A DNA stretch of 64,000 nt from Calliopum simillimum (Eukaryota; Arthropoda; Insecta; Diptera; Lauxaniidae): assembly GCA_951812925.1 (NCBI GenBank), contig OX638368.1, positions 80,954,909 to 81,018,908 on the forward strand, written 5' to 3'. Shown in pieces: positions 34,416 to 47,528 of the stretch. How positions within the stretch are numbered: the first letter of the stretch is position 1; each line of letters opens with the position of its first letter. The position numbers and the translations under genes are program-made. The notes beneath the pieces were generated by a model. It was not told the DNA's origin. It was given only the letters and a program-made list of their open reading frames with translations, and made no database searches.

Positions 34416-34840
34416 TAATTGTTTAAAATCAGGTAATAAATACGATTTCTATGAATTTTTCTTTTATCGACATTAGCAAAATTGCCGCAAAATGCTATTC
34501 TACTACATATGGTATTTTGCGGCAATTTTGTTAATGCCGTAAAAGAAAAATTCATAGAATTCGTATTTATTACCCGATTTTAAACAATAACAGCTTGTTG
34601 GAAAGGTATTTCAATTTGCTATAAGATAAAGTTATGCTTTGACTAATTTAATTAAGTTTAAAAAAAATTTTCATTATGTTTTGCCTGAAACCTCAACTTG
34701 ATCTTGACCTCTCTTGCGGGCCGGGTTATCGTTATCCGATCGCCGTAAAACTTCATAGTATTTGTTTTTATGACCATTAGAAGGATTTCAGGGGGCGGCA
34801 TGAACGAAAATCAGAAAATCGTAAAATAAGCGCATGCCTA
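34416..34840. mobile_element. hAT-type MITE, truncated copy
   Basis: This matches 39921-40344 of the complete MITE, ending at TAAGCGCATGCCTA (34827-34840). Its left arm is missing. It sits between gypsy B sequence and the centre of the reverse PIF-like foldback, so a deletion has removed the junctions. Confidence 0.75.
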
Positions 34841-35894
34841 ATATATTATAGACCGTGAAGCCGGTATTGGATTTTTGGGAATTTTAAATCCTGAGCTGCG
34901 GCCGAAGCCGCCAACTTACCCATACTCTTTTGCCAAATTACTGTGGGAAAAAATCGGCACAAATTTCAGAAAAGTCGTAATATCTCGAAAACTACGAGCC
35001 AGATTTAGAAAATTTTGTGTTCAGTATTGTAGTTTATTAAATTACCTTTCAATAAGAAATAGTGCATTAAAAACAAAAAAACTGGTAAAAATTTTCGAAA
35101 ATTCGCCATATCTCCAAAACCATGACTCGGATTTAAAGCTTTTGCATATCGTTTTTATAGCCAGTTAAAATACCTTTCATATGACACCAATATTATTAAA
35201 ATCCATTAAGGGATTCTGAACTTTTACCGGTTTTCATAAAAGCTATATCCCGATCTTCCGATGGCTATATCTTCGAAAGTAGATTTGACCAAAACTTTCT
35301 GTTGTTGTAATTAGTTTTGAGAGCCCTATTTAGGCAAAAAAAAATATAAAAAAACAACAACAGTTTTTAAAGTAAAATTGTTTCCTAAGATTTGGCAGTT
35401 GTTAAATTTTTGTTTGTGTGAGTGATAATGATAAAGGGAAAAACAAAATTATAACTATTTTGGTTTAATATTTGTTCTAATAGTTACAAAAGAAAAGAAA
35501 AGTTTGTGTAAAAACATGTAGCAACAATTTCTGCACAATATTATAGGCGGCGCGCAAGAAGAACTTATTTTGCATGTCAAAATAAAAAATGGAACCCGGC
35601 ATCTTGCCTTGCTATCTGTCAAAAGTCTAGAATCAAAACAAAGAATTTTGACATTTTCGTAGTTTAAGAAGAAGCAGCATTTGTTATCGCTGCAACCAGA
35701 GCAATTCAACCATGTAATTTTGCACAATTTGACAAGTTCACCTCGAAAGCTTTTGTGTGGTGAATTCATGAGCTTTTTCTAAAAGATTTCTGCGCCAGAA
35801 TACCGAATGTCTTCGGGAGTCTTAAAAAATCTTAGAAAGTAATTCTGACATGTATTCCGAAAGTTTTTCTGCTGTCTTAGCCAGAATAGCCCTA
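34841..35894 (-). mobile_element. PIF-like foldback, second copy, truncated
   Basis: Reverse copy of 10-1925, from its centre to its end (AGAATAGCCCTA at 35883-35894), followed by TAA, the expected 3-bp target word. The other half was lost when the hAT MITE region was joined. It interrupts gypsy B protease. Confidence 0.8.
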
Positions 35895-37131
35895 TAAGAC
35901 TAATTGGGCTGCCCGAATTAATAAGAGAAATAATATTTACGGAGTCAATGCATCTATCTTGATTGGTAACATAAAAAACCACACTCACCATTTCATTATA
36001 ATGCACAAAATCGTCTTCATCATAAATAATAGCAGCGGCAACTTTTGCTGGATTAGCTTTTGCACCTGCTACACGATTGCGTTCCAATCTGGGACAATTC
36101 TGGTGAAAATGGCCCATCTGGTGACAGTTGAAACAAGATCCTGCAGGACGTATTGGCTTTTGGCAATCACTTTTGTAATGCCCAAACTTAGAGCAATTGA
36201 AAAAACGAATTTTCATATCTATTTTAGAAACGTCAGCATGAGAATTATCATTTTGAACTGCAGCTTTTGATTTTATATTCATTTTACTAGAATTTGTGAT
36301 GCACGACGCTGCTCATAACGACTCAGACGATGAATTAAATCATCAACACTAGAAGCACCATAAAGAAGAGCAATATCATTGCTACTATCAGGTATTCCAT
36401 CAATGACCATATCTACCAATTCCTGTTCCTCAATATCAGTTTGATTAGCAATTGATAGCAATAACATAACTCAAGCATGACTCATTTGGTTTCAAAATTC
36501 GAGTGCGTAATTGTTTTTAAACTTCTTGGCGTGTTACGGTACGCTTGAAAGTTTTTATAAGATTTGTCTTTAAGGATTCATAATTAGTAAACCCTAAATT
36601 CACAACAATTTGGCCATTACATCTAAGTGACGGCGTACAGCCAAACAGTTTCTCGGTCATTGTATCCACACACTTTAGCATAATCTTCATACTGATTAAA
36701 CCATTTGCATACTATATATCATAATAGTTGCTTCCACAAAATTTTGGAATTGCAACTCCTAACACTTCAAAATTAATACGTCGAGCGCCAGGTGAGGAAG
36801 TAATACCACTTTCCATCATTTGAATCTGATTCTGAATCTCAAGCATTTCGCGACGCAACTGCAATATTTTTAATTTTTCTTCCAAATTACAAACCTCACT
36901 ATTTGGCATAATTTTTCCACGATCTTCAGAGGAAGATGCATCAGAATCAGTCAGTAGTAAGTCACTTGCATTTCTTTTCATTTCGATGCTAGCAATAACA
37001 GAAGGGTCAGCAGCAAAAGCAACGGGTGCTCCCATTGCGACAGCACCGACAGTAGATGAATTGACGGCAGGAGCAGGGACAACAGAGACAGCAGATGTTT
37101 CAGCGGCAGCAACAGTGACAGTAGGAGACAT
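35895..37131 (-). pseudogene. gypsy B gag and start of protease
   Basis: Gag starts at 37131 with an Ala/Val-rich region and a coiled-coil-like stretch (EEKLKILQLRREML), continues in a second frame (36467-36279), and ends with two CCHC knuckles (36282-36080). The first knuckle has lost its leading Cys; the second, CFNCHQMGHFHQNC, is intact. The protease motif reads LINSGSPISLI, with Asn for the catalytic Asp. The frame then runs into the PIF-like foldback. Confidence 0.75.
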
Positions 37132-37341
37132 TGAGTGTCTCGTTTTGCTCAGTTGTAACTTTCGATTCAGCTTCCATAACCAAAGTTTTGTGCAACGATC
37201 TAATTTAAGCTAAACTGGTTCCGACTGGGACTTCTTTGTGTGCAGCAATTAACTCTTCAATAAATTTTCCTTCGATAAACGTTGGCTCATAACGATTGAA
37301 ATTTGTAAAAGAGATTTGGAGTTGAACCCCACACCTGAATT

Positions 37342-37519
37342 TTTAATAACGAAAACTTTTTCATAATCGGTGATTTCTGTTCGCCAGTCGTTATAAAAGT
37401 GACGCTATTTTATTTAAAACTTCATGACATTGCCAACGTATAATTTTAAAATTGTCATTATGAAAGTATGTTCAAATATAGATGGCGTTATTTGACATTT
37501 AAGTCCTGAACACATTACA
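37342..37519 (-). repeat. gypsy B 5' LTR
   Basis: Partner of 24769-24948; on the minus strand it starts TGTAATGTGTTC. Gag begins about 210 bp further on. The two LTRs differ at several positions, so the insertion is not recent. Confidence 0.75.
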
Positions 37520-37719
37520 TTTCCTTATGCTCTATACACACTACATTTTTATATTACACTTATTATAGCTCATAGTTGCACCGATAACAAATTATGCTTC
37601 TTCTTATAATTTTTTTAAACTACGAAAATGTCAAAATGAGTAACCAAAACAAAACAAAAATTGACAATTGAAATATAAATACAAATTATTCGAACATAAA
37701 AATTTTCAATCTAATTGAG

Positions 37720-38563
37720 GGGGTTAGAAGCAAAGGGGTACAAGTGAAAAATTACGAAAAATTGAATTAGGTATGAGAATAGGTAGTGGGAGCTTTGCTT
37801 TATTTATGAAACAAACATTACCTAAGCTTTTGAGTTCCTACACCTCTATAGAGCCCCATTGAGGTAAGCCAGTTCACAAAATTATAGTTTTGCTTTAAAA
37901 CAAAATTCAAAAAAATTTTTTTCTAGTAAATAAGAAGCAAAGTTAGCGCAGCGTAAAATCTAACATAGATTAAGAAAAAAATTATATACCTCAATTTTAA
38001 GAATCCTTGAAAAATTCCCTTTTTAAAGTATTTTTTAAAAATTTTCTAGATGTCTGTTTTTAAAAGTTATTAGTACTTTAGTGAAAGTCTACCGCACTTG
38101 TACCCCTTTGCTTCTAAACGAGTTTAAAATACTGAATAAAATATTTTCGTTTTGAAATGAAAAGTAAAGAGTGCGGCAGGCTTTCAGTAAAATACTAATA
38201 ACTTGTAAAAGCGGACCTCTATAAAAATTTAAAAAATACCTTTAACAGAGAACGTTTTAAGGATTCTTAGAGTTATGGCACTTAGTTTTTTCTTTTGCTA
38301 TGTTAGTTGCAACACGGTGCTAGCTTTACTCCATTTTTACTACAAAAAAAAAATTTCAGTAAAATGGTGTAGGCTTTCACTGAAATACTAATAACTTTTA
38401 AAGGGGGACTCATAGAAAAAATTTGAAAAAAAAAATTAGATGGAGCATACTTTAAATGTTATTTGACGCGCAATATTTTATTTTTTAACTCACTCTGCAA
38501 TTTATGAAGCAACGTTAACTTTAACTATATTTTTGTTACTTGTACCCCTTTGCTTCTAACCCC
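37720..38563. mobile_element. foldback element with GGGGTTAGAAGCAAAGGGG ends
   Basis: The two ends are inverted copies, and a third end-like word lies inside at about 38095-38125. The interior repeats a block with an AAAGTTATTAGTA-type word several times in both orientations. It splits the 5' flank of the THAP exon of P-like copy 2. The TSD is unclear. Confidence 0.7.
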
Positions 38564-38578
38564 TTCAATTGTGTAAAT

Positions 38579-38686
38579 ATAGTTAAGAAGGGCATTTTCG
38601 CGCTACATTTGTCGCGCGATTGCTTCAAAAGGAAATGTGTCCATGTTTTGTGTTCCTGCCAATGAATTTAGGCGTCGACGCTGGAC
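38579..38686 (+). pseudogene. THAP exon remnant in P-like copy 2
   Basis: This matches 3682-3798 of copy 1. The ATG is replaced (AGAAGGGC for AAAAATGCC) and the exon ends at the deletion junction, so only the first part of the zinc finger remains. Confidence 0.75.
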
Positions 38687-39669
38687 AAAAAAACTTAAAA
38701 CGCATGCTACGAGCTTCACTTTCTGTTGTAAAAAAATCGTTGCCGCTAAAGTAAACTTAGTCCAATTGTTGGTGAAGCAAAATTGAGTCTTGATGTACGT
38801 TGTCTGGTGCTGGTGTGGGTGTAGTCGCTGCAGGAGCTAGTGGTACAGCTATTGGTGCACTTGGAATATCAAGATGCTGAAAGTGATGACGCTGAAGATG
38901 GCAATAATAATGCTTGGCGGCATATTTCGCTGGTGTTTTCTATCCATTTCCATTTGCGCAACTAAATAGAAAACAATAATTTAGGAGTTATTTACGATGA
39001 TAAACAAAAACCTTACGTGCTTTTCTGCTTTCCTGAATATTAAAATTCTAAAAATTTAGAAACCAATTGAATTAAAAATTTTTAAATGACTTCTTTCTTC
39101 TTAAGTTATGCTGTCAATCTGACAGCACAGTTGACTGGCGAGAAAAGGCTACTTCAAACTCGAAGTTTTTAACGTAGCCTTTAGCGTAATGTATGATACG
39201 ATACAATTAAACTGTATCTGTGTTTGAAATCCTAATTTTGAAGCGATGTTAAGATTTCTAACCTTTTAAATCTTAATTAAAATTTTTGTTTTTTTTTTTT
39301 TTGTTTTTTTCTTTGTCATAGCTTTCTTTTTACGATTTTTTTCTTTTTTTCGATATTTTAATTTTTTATCGACTTTTTTGTTTCTTTTTTTTCAAAAACG
39401 TTATAAAGGTAACAAAAGTAACAAAAAACTTATTTAAGAATTAACATGAGAACTTACAATATATACCAACAAAAAATAACAAGGACTTAACATAAAGATT
39501 GCTGATTTGCAAATTTGCGATATCTTTCAGATATCAATTTCACATTTCGTAAAAAACTGAAAAATTGACCTAAAAATGTCAATATTACCTAATTTCAGCA
39601 GATCCGTTAAGCTGCGAGACGTTATTTCAGCACCGTGCATTGTGCTAAAAAGTTGTGTTCTATGGGCAT

Positions 39670-40344
39670 TAGGCATGCGCTTATATTGCGATTTTCTGAT
39701 TTTCGTTCATGCCGCCCCCTGAAATCCTTCTAATGGTCATAAAAACAAATACTATGAAGTTTTACGGCGATCGGATAACGATAACCCGGCCCGCAAGAGA
39801 GGTCAAGGTCAAGTTGAGGTTTCAGGCAAAACATAATGAAAATTTTTTTTAAACTTAATTAAATTAGTCAAAGCATAACTTTATCTTATAGCAAATTTAA
39901 ACACCTTTCCAACAAGCTATAATTGTTTAAAATCAGGTAATAAATACGATTTCTATGAATTTTTCTTTTATCGACATTAGCAAAATTGCCGCAAAATGCT
40001 ATTCTACTACATATGGTATTTTGCGGCAATTTTGTTAATGCCGTAAAAGAAAAATTCATAGAATTCGTATTTATTACCCGATTTTAAACAATAACAGCTT
40101 GTTGGAAAGGTATTTCAATTTGCTATAAGATAAAGTTATGCTTTGACTAATTTAATTAAGTTTAAAAAAAATTTTCATTATGTTTTGCCTGAAACCTCAA
40201 CTTGATCTTGACCTCTCTTGCGGGCCGGGTTATCGTTATCCGATCGCCGTAAAACTTCATAGTATTTGTTTTTATGACCATTAGAAGGATTTCAGGGGGC
40301 GGCATGAACGAAAATCAGAAAATCGTAAAATAAGCGCATGCCTA
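39670..40344. mobile_element. hAT-type palindromic MITE, complete, TSD ATGGGCAT
   Basis: Perfect 8-bp repeats ATGGGCAT (39662-39669 and 40345-40352) and 14-bp inverted ends TAGGCATGCGCTTA. The 675 bp fold into one large hairpin centred near 40007. The TSD fits nTnnnnAn. The empty site is seen in the left LINE copy at about 21008-21015, which proves insertion. Confidence 0.9.
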
Positions 40345-40352
40345 ATGGGCAT

Positions 40353-41562
40353 TGTCCAAATTAGGGCAATGAAACAAAAGATGTTCAGAAGTTTGAACTG
40401 CGCCACAAGTACAAACTTCAGACTTTATTATATTGATTTTATAAAGATGACTTTTACACCTAGTGTGGTTAAACTTAAGCCTGTTTATTATTGTGACAAA
40501 TTTCCGAGGCAAATTTATACTACTAAACCAAGCAGATTTGTTAACAAGAGAGGCTATTTGAAATAAATGCCGCCCAAATTCCGAATCATTCCAACGAGAT
40601 TGCCATTTGTTGAATTCTACCTGCTTATCAACAGGTCTAACATCAGTGAAGTTAACAGGAAGACGTTCAACACTCCGAGTGAACAAATGACCCGACGCAA
40701 CCTGGTCCACATAATCATATCCTTCAATTCCCATATGACTAGGAATCCAAAGAAAATGAATCTGCACACCCTTATTCCTAAGCTCCAACAAAAGGGATTT
40801 GATCTGAAAAATATATGGATGAGTTTCATTTCTACAATACCCAGATATAGCCATTAATGCAGATTTACTGTCTGAGATAATAAGAAATTTACGCGTATCT
40901 TGTACCGAAACCAGTTTAATAGCATCAAAAATTGCTAACGCTTCAGCTGAATAAATAGATGCAATTGGGTTTGAGGAAAAATATGCCTCGATGTCTATAT
41001 CAGGCATCCAAATTCCACTACCAACCGAATCAGAACTTTTTGAACCATCTGTAAAGACTTTTCTAAATTTTTTTTTTCGAGCAATAAATCTGTTGATTTT
41101 TTCTTTGACTTCATCTATTGACGCCGTTGCCTTAGAAACCGGGAGAAAATTCACCACAGGTTTAAACAACAAAGCCTCAAAAGGAACTGTAAAAAAAGGG
41201 CGAGCATTGTGAGGAATAAATTCCACCTTTTGCATTTTCTCTGAAAATTTTTTAAAAAAAGAAGGTACATTTGAAAATTCAAGAATTTGAAATATAAAAG
41301 ACCTAGCAGGATGACTATCAATTGAACATATTTTGTTTATAACGCCCTCTGTTAAAAATGCTAAACGCTCCGGAAGTGGCATAACATTAGCCATTTGTTC
41401 TAAATCAAGAGTGTGCGTGGAAATCATAGCACCAAGTGAAATACGCAATGCTTTCCACTGAATACGTTGCAATTTCAGAAAATCCTTTTTAGAACAATCC
41501 AACAGCAGAGGAGCCATATATTCCAACTTAGGTCTTATCAATCCAATGTACAGACGAATCAT
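40353..41562 (-). pseudogene. LINE ORF2 RNase H and C-terminus, right copy
   Basis: Same domain as 19799-21151, with the same TDGSK, SDSKSAL and WIPSHMGI motifs and a few substitutions. The MITE cuts it after the HCPNLDNAH stretch; the tail continues at 39661-39529. Confidence 0.8.
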
Positions 41563-42797
41563 GCAATGAGGATCGGAGCCCCAAGATACATCTTCACTAG
41601 CCGATCAACATAATGCCTTAACAGCAGATGCTTATGAAAAGTGAACCCAAGAAAGTTGAAGGTGTCAACAAATGCTATGTCATTTGAGCCAATATGCAGG
41701 GGCAAAGTGTTATGCAAATTTTTAGTCCTTTTAGTAAAAATCATTGCCTTAGGTTTCGAAATAGGCAACTCCAACTGTAATTCTGAAAGGCGACCCACAA
41801 TGGCAGAAAGAGCAGTTTGAACCTTGGCCCTTGCTAGAGACACATCAGAATGAGAACAAAAAATTACGATGTCATCAGCATATCCCAAAACGTGCACGTC
41901 ATCTATGATGTCACCAAAAACTTCATCTATATACAAATTAAAGCATATAGGGCTAAGAACACAGCCTTGGGGCACGCCCGTAAAGGAGTGCCTGATTACA
42001 TACCCGTCATCATTTTGAATGTATAAATCTTTAAATTGAAAGAGACAATAAATGAAATCGCAAAACTTGTTAGGAACACCTAATAGTTTTAATCTAGCCC
42101 ACAGGAGTTTTATATTCACATTATCAAATGCTCCCTTGATATCAAGAAAGACAGCTACCATGTTCTCTTTTTTAAGAAATGTTAATTACACAGCAGACCA
42201 TAATGTAATGACATTATCGGCAGTGGGCTTCCATTTCCTAAAACCTGACTGACTGTTACTTATTTTAGACTGTGACTCAAGAAACCATTCCAAACGGGCA
42301 CATAAAATACGCTCAAAAATTTTCCGCAAGGTCGAAGCCAACGCGATAGAATGATAAGACGAGGCAAGTGTAGATGAGCAGTTTTTTTTTTTTTTGAGGG
42401 GCATTATTTTGTACTGAAACCAACAATAAGGAATAAATCCACTAGTAAGAATCTCATTGAACATCTCGAGCAACTTAAACCTGTGACCAGAATTAAATGA
42501 TTTTAAATGTTGATTTCGCAACCCATCAATTCCAGGCGCAGAGTTCTTGGATACACTAATTGCTTTATCCAACTCCGAAAAGGCAATTGGATGCAACAAA
42601 AAATGATCATTATGACCAATGCCAGGTGATACGAAGCAAAAAGGACCCATAGGACCAGCCAGAGCATCACAAAACTCAGACAAACACTCTCCCAGACCCG
42701 CAATACTATTTGAAAAATTTCCCTTAAAACACTTAACAGTTCTCCATAGCTCAGCAACAGTCATATTGCTGTTAATGCTTTCACAAATTTTCTCCAT
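41559..42797 (-). pseudogene. LINE ORF2 reverse transcriptase, right copy
   Basis: The frame is open from 42797 to a TAA near 42186 and again from 42161 to 41559. It has the GVPQGCVLSP and GYADD motifs. Unlike the left copy the stretch around 42620 is open (SELDKAIS), so the left stop there is private. Confidence 0.8.
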
Positions 42798-43889
42798 CCA
42801 TTCCTTTTTTCTATTCTCAAAATATATCTATAATCCTTTTTTGTTTTCTTCAACTCCTCAAAATTACTTCTTGAAAGACAAAATTTAAACTTTCTCACTA
42901 CTGATCTAAGGACAGCACTAATTCTATTACACTCCGCATTCCACCATGGGTTCGGGGCTTTCATTTTATTTTTTGCTTTAATTTTAAAAGCATCAAAAAA
43001 ACTTGCGCAAACATATCGAGCTTACTATCCGATGAAGGACAATCAAACTTAGGAGACATAAAAACCTCGCAAAGTTTTTTATTTAGAAAGCTTTTGTCGA
43101 TAGACTTCGGAACTATAAATTTTGTAAAACTTTTGAAAAGAGGAGAAAAGTTAAAATCAATTTTAATAATGCAATGCGAACTGCCAAGCGTTTCTTTTGT
43201 GGCGCTCCACAGAGAATATAATCCAATATTGCCTGAACAAAATGTCAAGTCTATACTAGAAATTGAATGACCAAAATGGGTCGGATCTCCATTGTTCAGC
43301 AACATGAAATCATGACTCTCAATGAAATCCAAAACCTTTCTACCTCTAGAGTCAGTTACACGACTACCCCAACAAATATTATGAGCGTTGAAATCTCCAC
43401 AAATTATAATTGATGAAAATGTTATACCAGACAAAATTCTATCCAAATTAGAGACCGAGAGATTACAATTTGGCGGTAGATAAAAAGAAAGTACAGTAAG
43501 GACACCCTTATCCGTAAAAACTTCACATCCACAGACTTCAATTGAATCAATTGGCGAAGTTATATTAAGGTTTTTAACCTTTAAAAACTTGTCATAAACA
43601 ATCGCCACCCCACCACCACGATTAGCAGAAAAGGGGCGATCTGCCCTAATGATATTAAAATTCTTAATTACAAAATCGTCAGACGGCAACAAAAAAGTTT
43701 CCGAGAGACAGCCCAAAGATATCTTATTTTCAAAGAAACACTGCTCAATTTGTTGTTTTTATTACGAATACTTGTGCAGTTAAACTGAACAACAGTTTCA
43801 ATGTTTTCAAGAATAGATTTAAAAACTGGCTTTAGTCTGTCTCTACGAACTCTCTCCTCAGGAGCACCACTCTCACTAAGAAGACACAT
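42761..43889 (-). pseudogene. LINE ORF2 start and endonuclease, right copy
   Basis: ORF2 begins near 43889 and shifts frame near 43690; the endonuclease frame 43716-42961 keeps GDFNAHN, SSIDLTF and LGSSH. The 10-bp insertion of the left copy is absent. Confidence 0.75.
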
Positions 43890-43937
43890 TATTGATTCAA
43901 AAAAAGGTTTAATAATTTTAACAGTATCTGCACTGGA

Positions 43938-44820
43938 TTAACTGACCTGAGCCTCTATGATCATTTTAAGATCATCCAAGCCAGACGAATTGTCAGCAGA
44001 AGCTACACTACCGGTTCCAACAATTACAACTTCATCATCAACAACAGCATCTGAAGCAGCTTCATCGAGACGCAATCTCTTAGAAGGCACAGCAGGCTTA
44101 TTGGAGTTTTTCTTAGGATGCAATCTTGAAGAAATTGTGGGAAAGTCCACAACATCAAATTTGAAAGGGTTACTTTTTGGTAAATTATTAATAAACTCAA
44201 CTTCATTAGGTTTGGCATAAGATGAAGAAGAAAATGAAATAACTGTTGGCTTACTTTTATTAGCCTTATCAGACTTGATATTAAAAATTTTTTTAAAAAC
44301 AGAGCAAGATTGATCTGATGCCTTATGGGCACCGCCACAATTAACACATTTAAAAGTGTTACAAAACACAGATTCCGCGTGATGCAAACCACAATTACAG
44401 CACAACTTGTTTGCACGACTACACGCACGTTCCGAATGGTTGAATCTCCAACATTTCCTACACTGCATGACGTTCTCCCGATACGGATTAACAGGAAAAT
44501 TTACCCCATCAAGATGCACATGAGACGGTAAAATTCTCCCCGAAAAGCAAATCAGAACCAAGTCAGAATCGATTCGAACACTCGGATTAGCAGCATCCTT
44601 CCTATTTAAACGCTTCACTTCCGTTAGTTTACAGTATTTAGACAAAGTCCCATACTGCATCATGTTCTTTCCAAAACCATTAACAAAAATCTCTTTTTCA
44701 GAGTATGAAATAGGGATCAGAACCACCCCTTTCACCTCACATAATTCTGAAGGAATGTGTGTATTTAGCCCAGGAATATAAGACGAAAAAAGAGCTTCTG
44801 TGCGAAAAAATTCCCAGTGG
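43938..44820 (-). pseudogene. LINE ORF1, zinc-knuckle half, right copy
   Basis: Keeps the C-terminus deleted in the left copy (about 43899-44121 is absent there), ending at 43938. The three cysteine motifs are as in the left copy. The first few codons of the open frame come from the palindrome. Confidence 0.75.
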
Positions 44821-46128
44821 AAATTTTTCACCGGAATTGTCTTTATTTATGCATGATACACAAACTGTGAAAAGTCCATTGCAAAGTCGTGTGCGCATAA
44901 AAAGTTATTAAGGCTCAAAGGTCGCTAAAATCAGTTTTTTGCAAATATCTCGCTAATTCTAACTTTTACAGAAAAATGTTGGTCTCCAATTTTGTAGCAC
45001 AGGAAATTTCCTACAAAAGTACGTTAAAAGTATTTGCGTACGACTTCTAGTTTAGGAGATCACCCAATTTAAAAAGTTGTTAACAGTTATGATATGAAAT
45101 ACTACTTATGAGTTCATATTAAAATATCTTACTTTTTAAATTGCAATAACTCCTCAATGAGAAGTTGTACAAACAAAATGCCGTTTGAAAGATAATTTTA
45201 TTTTCTATATACCGTATAAATTTTTTTTTTCGAACGGCTCATGACCTTAAAAATATTCTTGAATAACCGTTAAGGCTTCGAAATTACTGGTTTTTTAAGG
45301 ATATCTGCGAATTGGTAAGTACTACGATAAAAAGTAAGGGGACCAAATTTGTAGAGAATTACAAGATCTACAAAAAATAAGCGATATGTGTACACATAGA
45401 AGTAACCGTATAGAAGATATTCAATAGAAACCGGTTTTTTGGCATTTTAAGGGTTTTTTTGGAATATCTTCTAAACGGTTACTTCTATGTGTACAAGTAT
45501 CGCTTATTTTTTGTAGATCTTGTAATTTTCTACAAATTTGGTCCCATTACTTTTCATCGTGGTACTTACCAATTCGCAGATATCCTTAAAAAACCAGTAA
45601 TTTCGAAGCCTTAACGGTTATTCAAGAATATTTTTAAGGTCATGAGCCGTTCGAAAAAAAAAATGTATACGGTGTATAGAAAATTAAATTATCTTTCAAA
45701 CGGCATTTTAATTTTGTTTGTAAATACAACTTCTCATTGAAGAGTTATTGCAATTTAAAAAGTAAGATATTTTAATATGAACTCATAGGTAGTATTTCAT
45801 ATCATAACTGTTAACAACTTTTTAAATTGAGTGATCTCCTAAACTAGAAGTCGTACGCAAATACTTTTAACGTACTTTTGTAGGAAATTTCCTATGCTAC
45901 AAAATTGAAGACCAACATTTTTCTGTAAAAGTTAGAATTAGCGAGATATTTGCAAAAAACTGATTTTAGCGACCTTTGAGCCTTAATAACTTTTTATGCG
46001 CACACGACTTTGCAATGGACTTTTCACAGTTTATGTATCATGCATAAATAAAGACTATTCCGGTGAAAAATTTCCACTGGGAATTTTTTCGCAAGAAATG
46101 TCTTATTTTCCTGGGCTATCCCAGTGTG
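44790..46128. repeat. palindrome inside LINE ORF1, right copy
   Basis: Reverse copy of 15456-16808, with the same off-centre differences between its arms, so it was duplicated rather than formed again. Confidence 0.75.
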
Positions 46129-46129
46129 C

Positions 46130-46309
46130 CAGACGATTCATATCTTCGCTTTTTTACCCGTTACGGATCCGTTACTGATCCGTTTGCGGGAGAAATTCCA
46201 AAAAAAAAAAACGATTCACTTTTTTTTTGGGAATCTCTCCCGCCAACGGATCAGTAACGGATTCGTAACGGATAAAAAAGTGGAGATTTGAACCGTCTGG
46301 TACACTGGG
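46130..46309. mobile_element. hairpin MITE, copy 3 (right arm)
   Basis: Counterpart of 15264-15454 with the same CCCAGTGTGCC ends and flanking AT/AT. Confidence 0.8.
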
Positions 46310-46310
46310 A

Positions 46311-46607
46311 TATTATAGTTTTCAAGTAAAAAAACGTCGGAGGCAATCTTGTTGGCCACATCAAAAACCTGGGTGTAACCTTCAACTTCTTCTTTGTTAA
46401 GAAGTAAATGTCCAAATTTTTATATTTAGCATAAATATGTTTACTAATACCCATTACATTTAAGGAAGAATTATCCTTAGATTGAACAATTATTTCCAAA
46501 GATCTGGGATAATCAATGTCCAAATAACAACGAGGCCGGGGAGCCCTAACCTCATTTTTTCCATCAATGTCTGCCTCACGTATGATGTAGTCCGCAGGCC
46601 ACACCAT
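46311..46607 (-). pseudogene. LINE ORF1, N-terminal part, right copy
   Basis: About 99 codons from an ATG at 46607, as in 14965-15261, with a one-base change of frame near 46375. Confidence 0.7.
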
Positions 46608-47528
46608 TTTGTGCTACTTTTAGCGCAAAAAACGCGATGCAAAAACAAAAAATGAGCGGTAAGACAAAAAAGATAAAAAAGAAATTTAACCACTATAAAT
46701 GAAAAAATAAATATGTAAAATAACACTACAAAAAGTTTAAACGTTAATGCAAAACAAATGCACGGTGCTGAAAAATCATAAAAAAAGTTTTTAAAAAAAC
46801 TTACAAAATTTTCCAACCTCGCAGCTCAAAATGGCGAATAATTAATTTACACAAGTTGAATTTATCAAATCACAAATCACAGAAAAACACGTCCTACCGC
46901 AACCACTTGCAAATCAGCAATCTCAAATGACTTCTTTCTTTGTTTTGATTCTAGTCTTTTGACAGATAGCAAGGCAAGATGCAGGGTTCCATTTTTTTAT
47001 TTTGACAGCTTGCCATAACCATTGTTACTGAACCATGTTATAGCTTAAAATACTTGAGAGATAAAAATTTTGGTTTTTAATAATATTAATTTAAAATAAA
47101 TGCAATTTTTTGATTTTGTTGATGATAAAAAAAAAGTTTTTTGTTAAGTCTAATATCCTATTTTCACTTGCCTGGTTAACCAGCCTTAAATCAGAAAGTC
47201 TTGATAATCACAGAACCACGTTCTTACCTTTTACCTGGATGAGTCATCAATCAATTCAACGACACTTTTTTGCGTTTACCAAATCACGACACAATGTTTA
47301 CTTTCTTCAAATATATTTTTATATATTTCATTATTTAAATTTTTTTTAAAACAATTGAGACGAACACATTTTTGATTTTAGGCTTAATTTGCTTTTTATT
47401 AAAAATGGATTTTATTTAATTGAACTTTTAGTCATACATTTGCAAAGATCGATTTACATATAAATCTATCAATGCATTTTTCTAACACATAATTATGACA
47501 AATCAAGGAACGGATTAAAAACACGGCT

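Larger units (their letters stand above)
39099..46924 (-). mobile_element. I-type LINE, right copy (reverse)
   Basis: It is flanked by AAATGACTTCTTTCT (39084-39098 and 46925-46939), the same TSD as the left copy in reverse. It shares all nested insertions with the left copy and additionally holds a hAT MITE at 39670-40344. Only scattered base changes separate the two copies. Confidence 0.85.
37571..47037 (+). mobile_element. P-like element copy 2, internally deleted, with nested insertions
   Basis: TTATAGCT stands at 37563-37570 and 47038-47045, directly outside CATAGTTGCA and its counterpart ending AACCATG. Without insertions only the two ends remain: the left part runs through the first ~100 bp of the THAP exon (to 38686) and then jumps to the segment matching 5595 of copy 1, a deletion of about 1.8 kb. 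Such internal deletions are the usual fate of P elements. Nested inside are a foldback (37720-38563) and the LINE (39099-46924). Confidence 0.85.
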
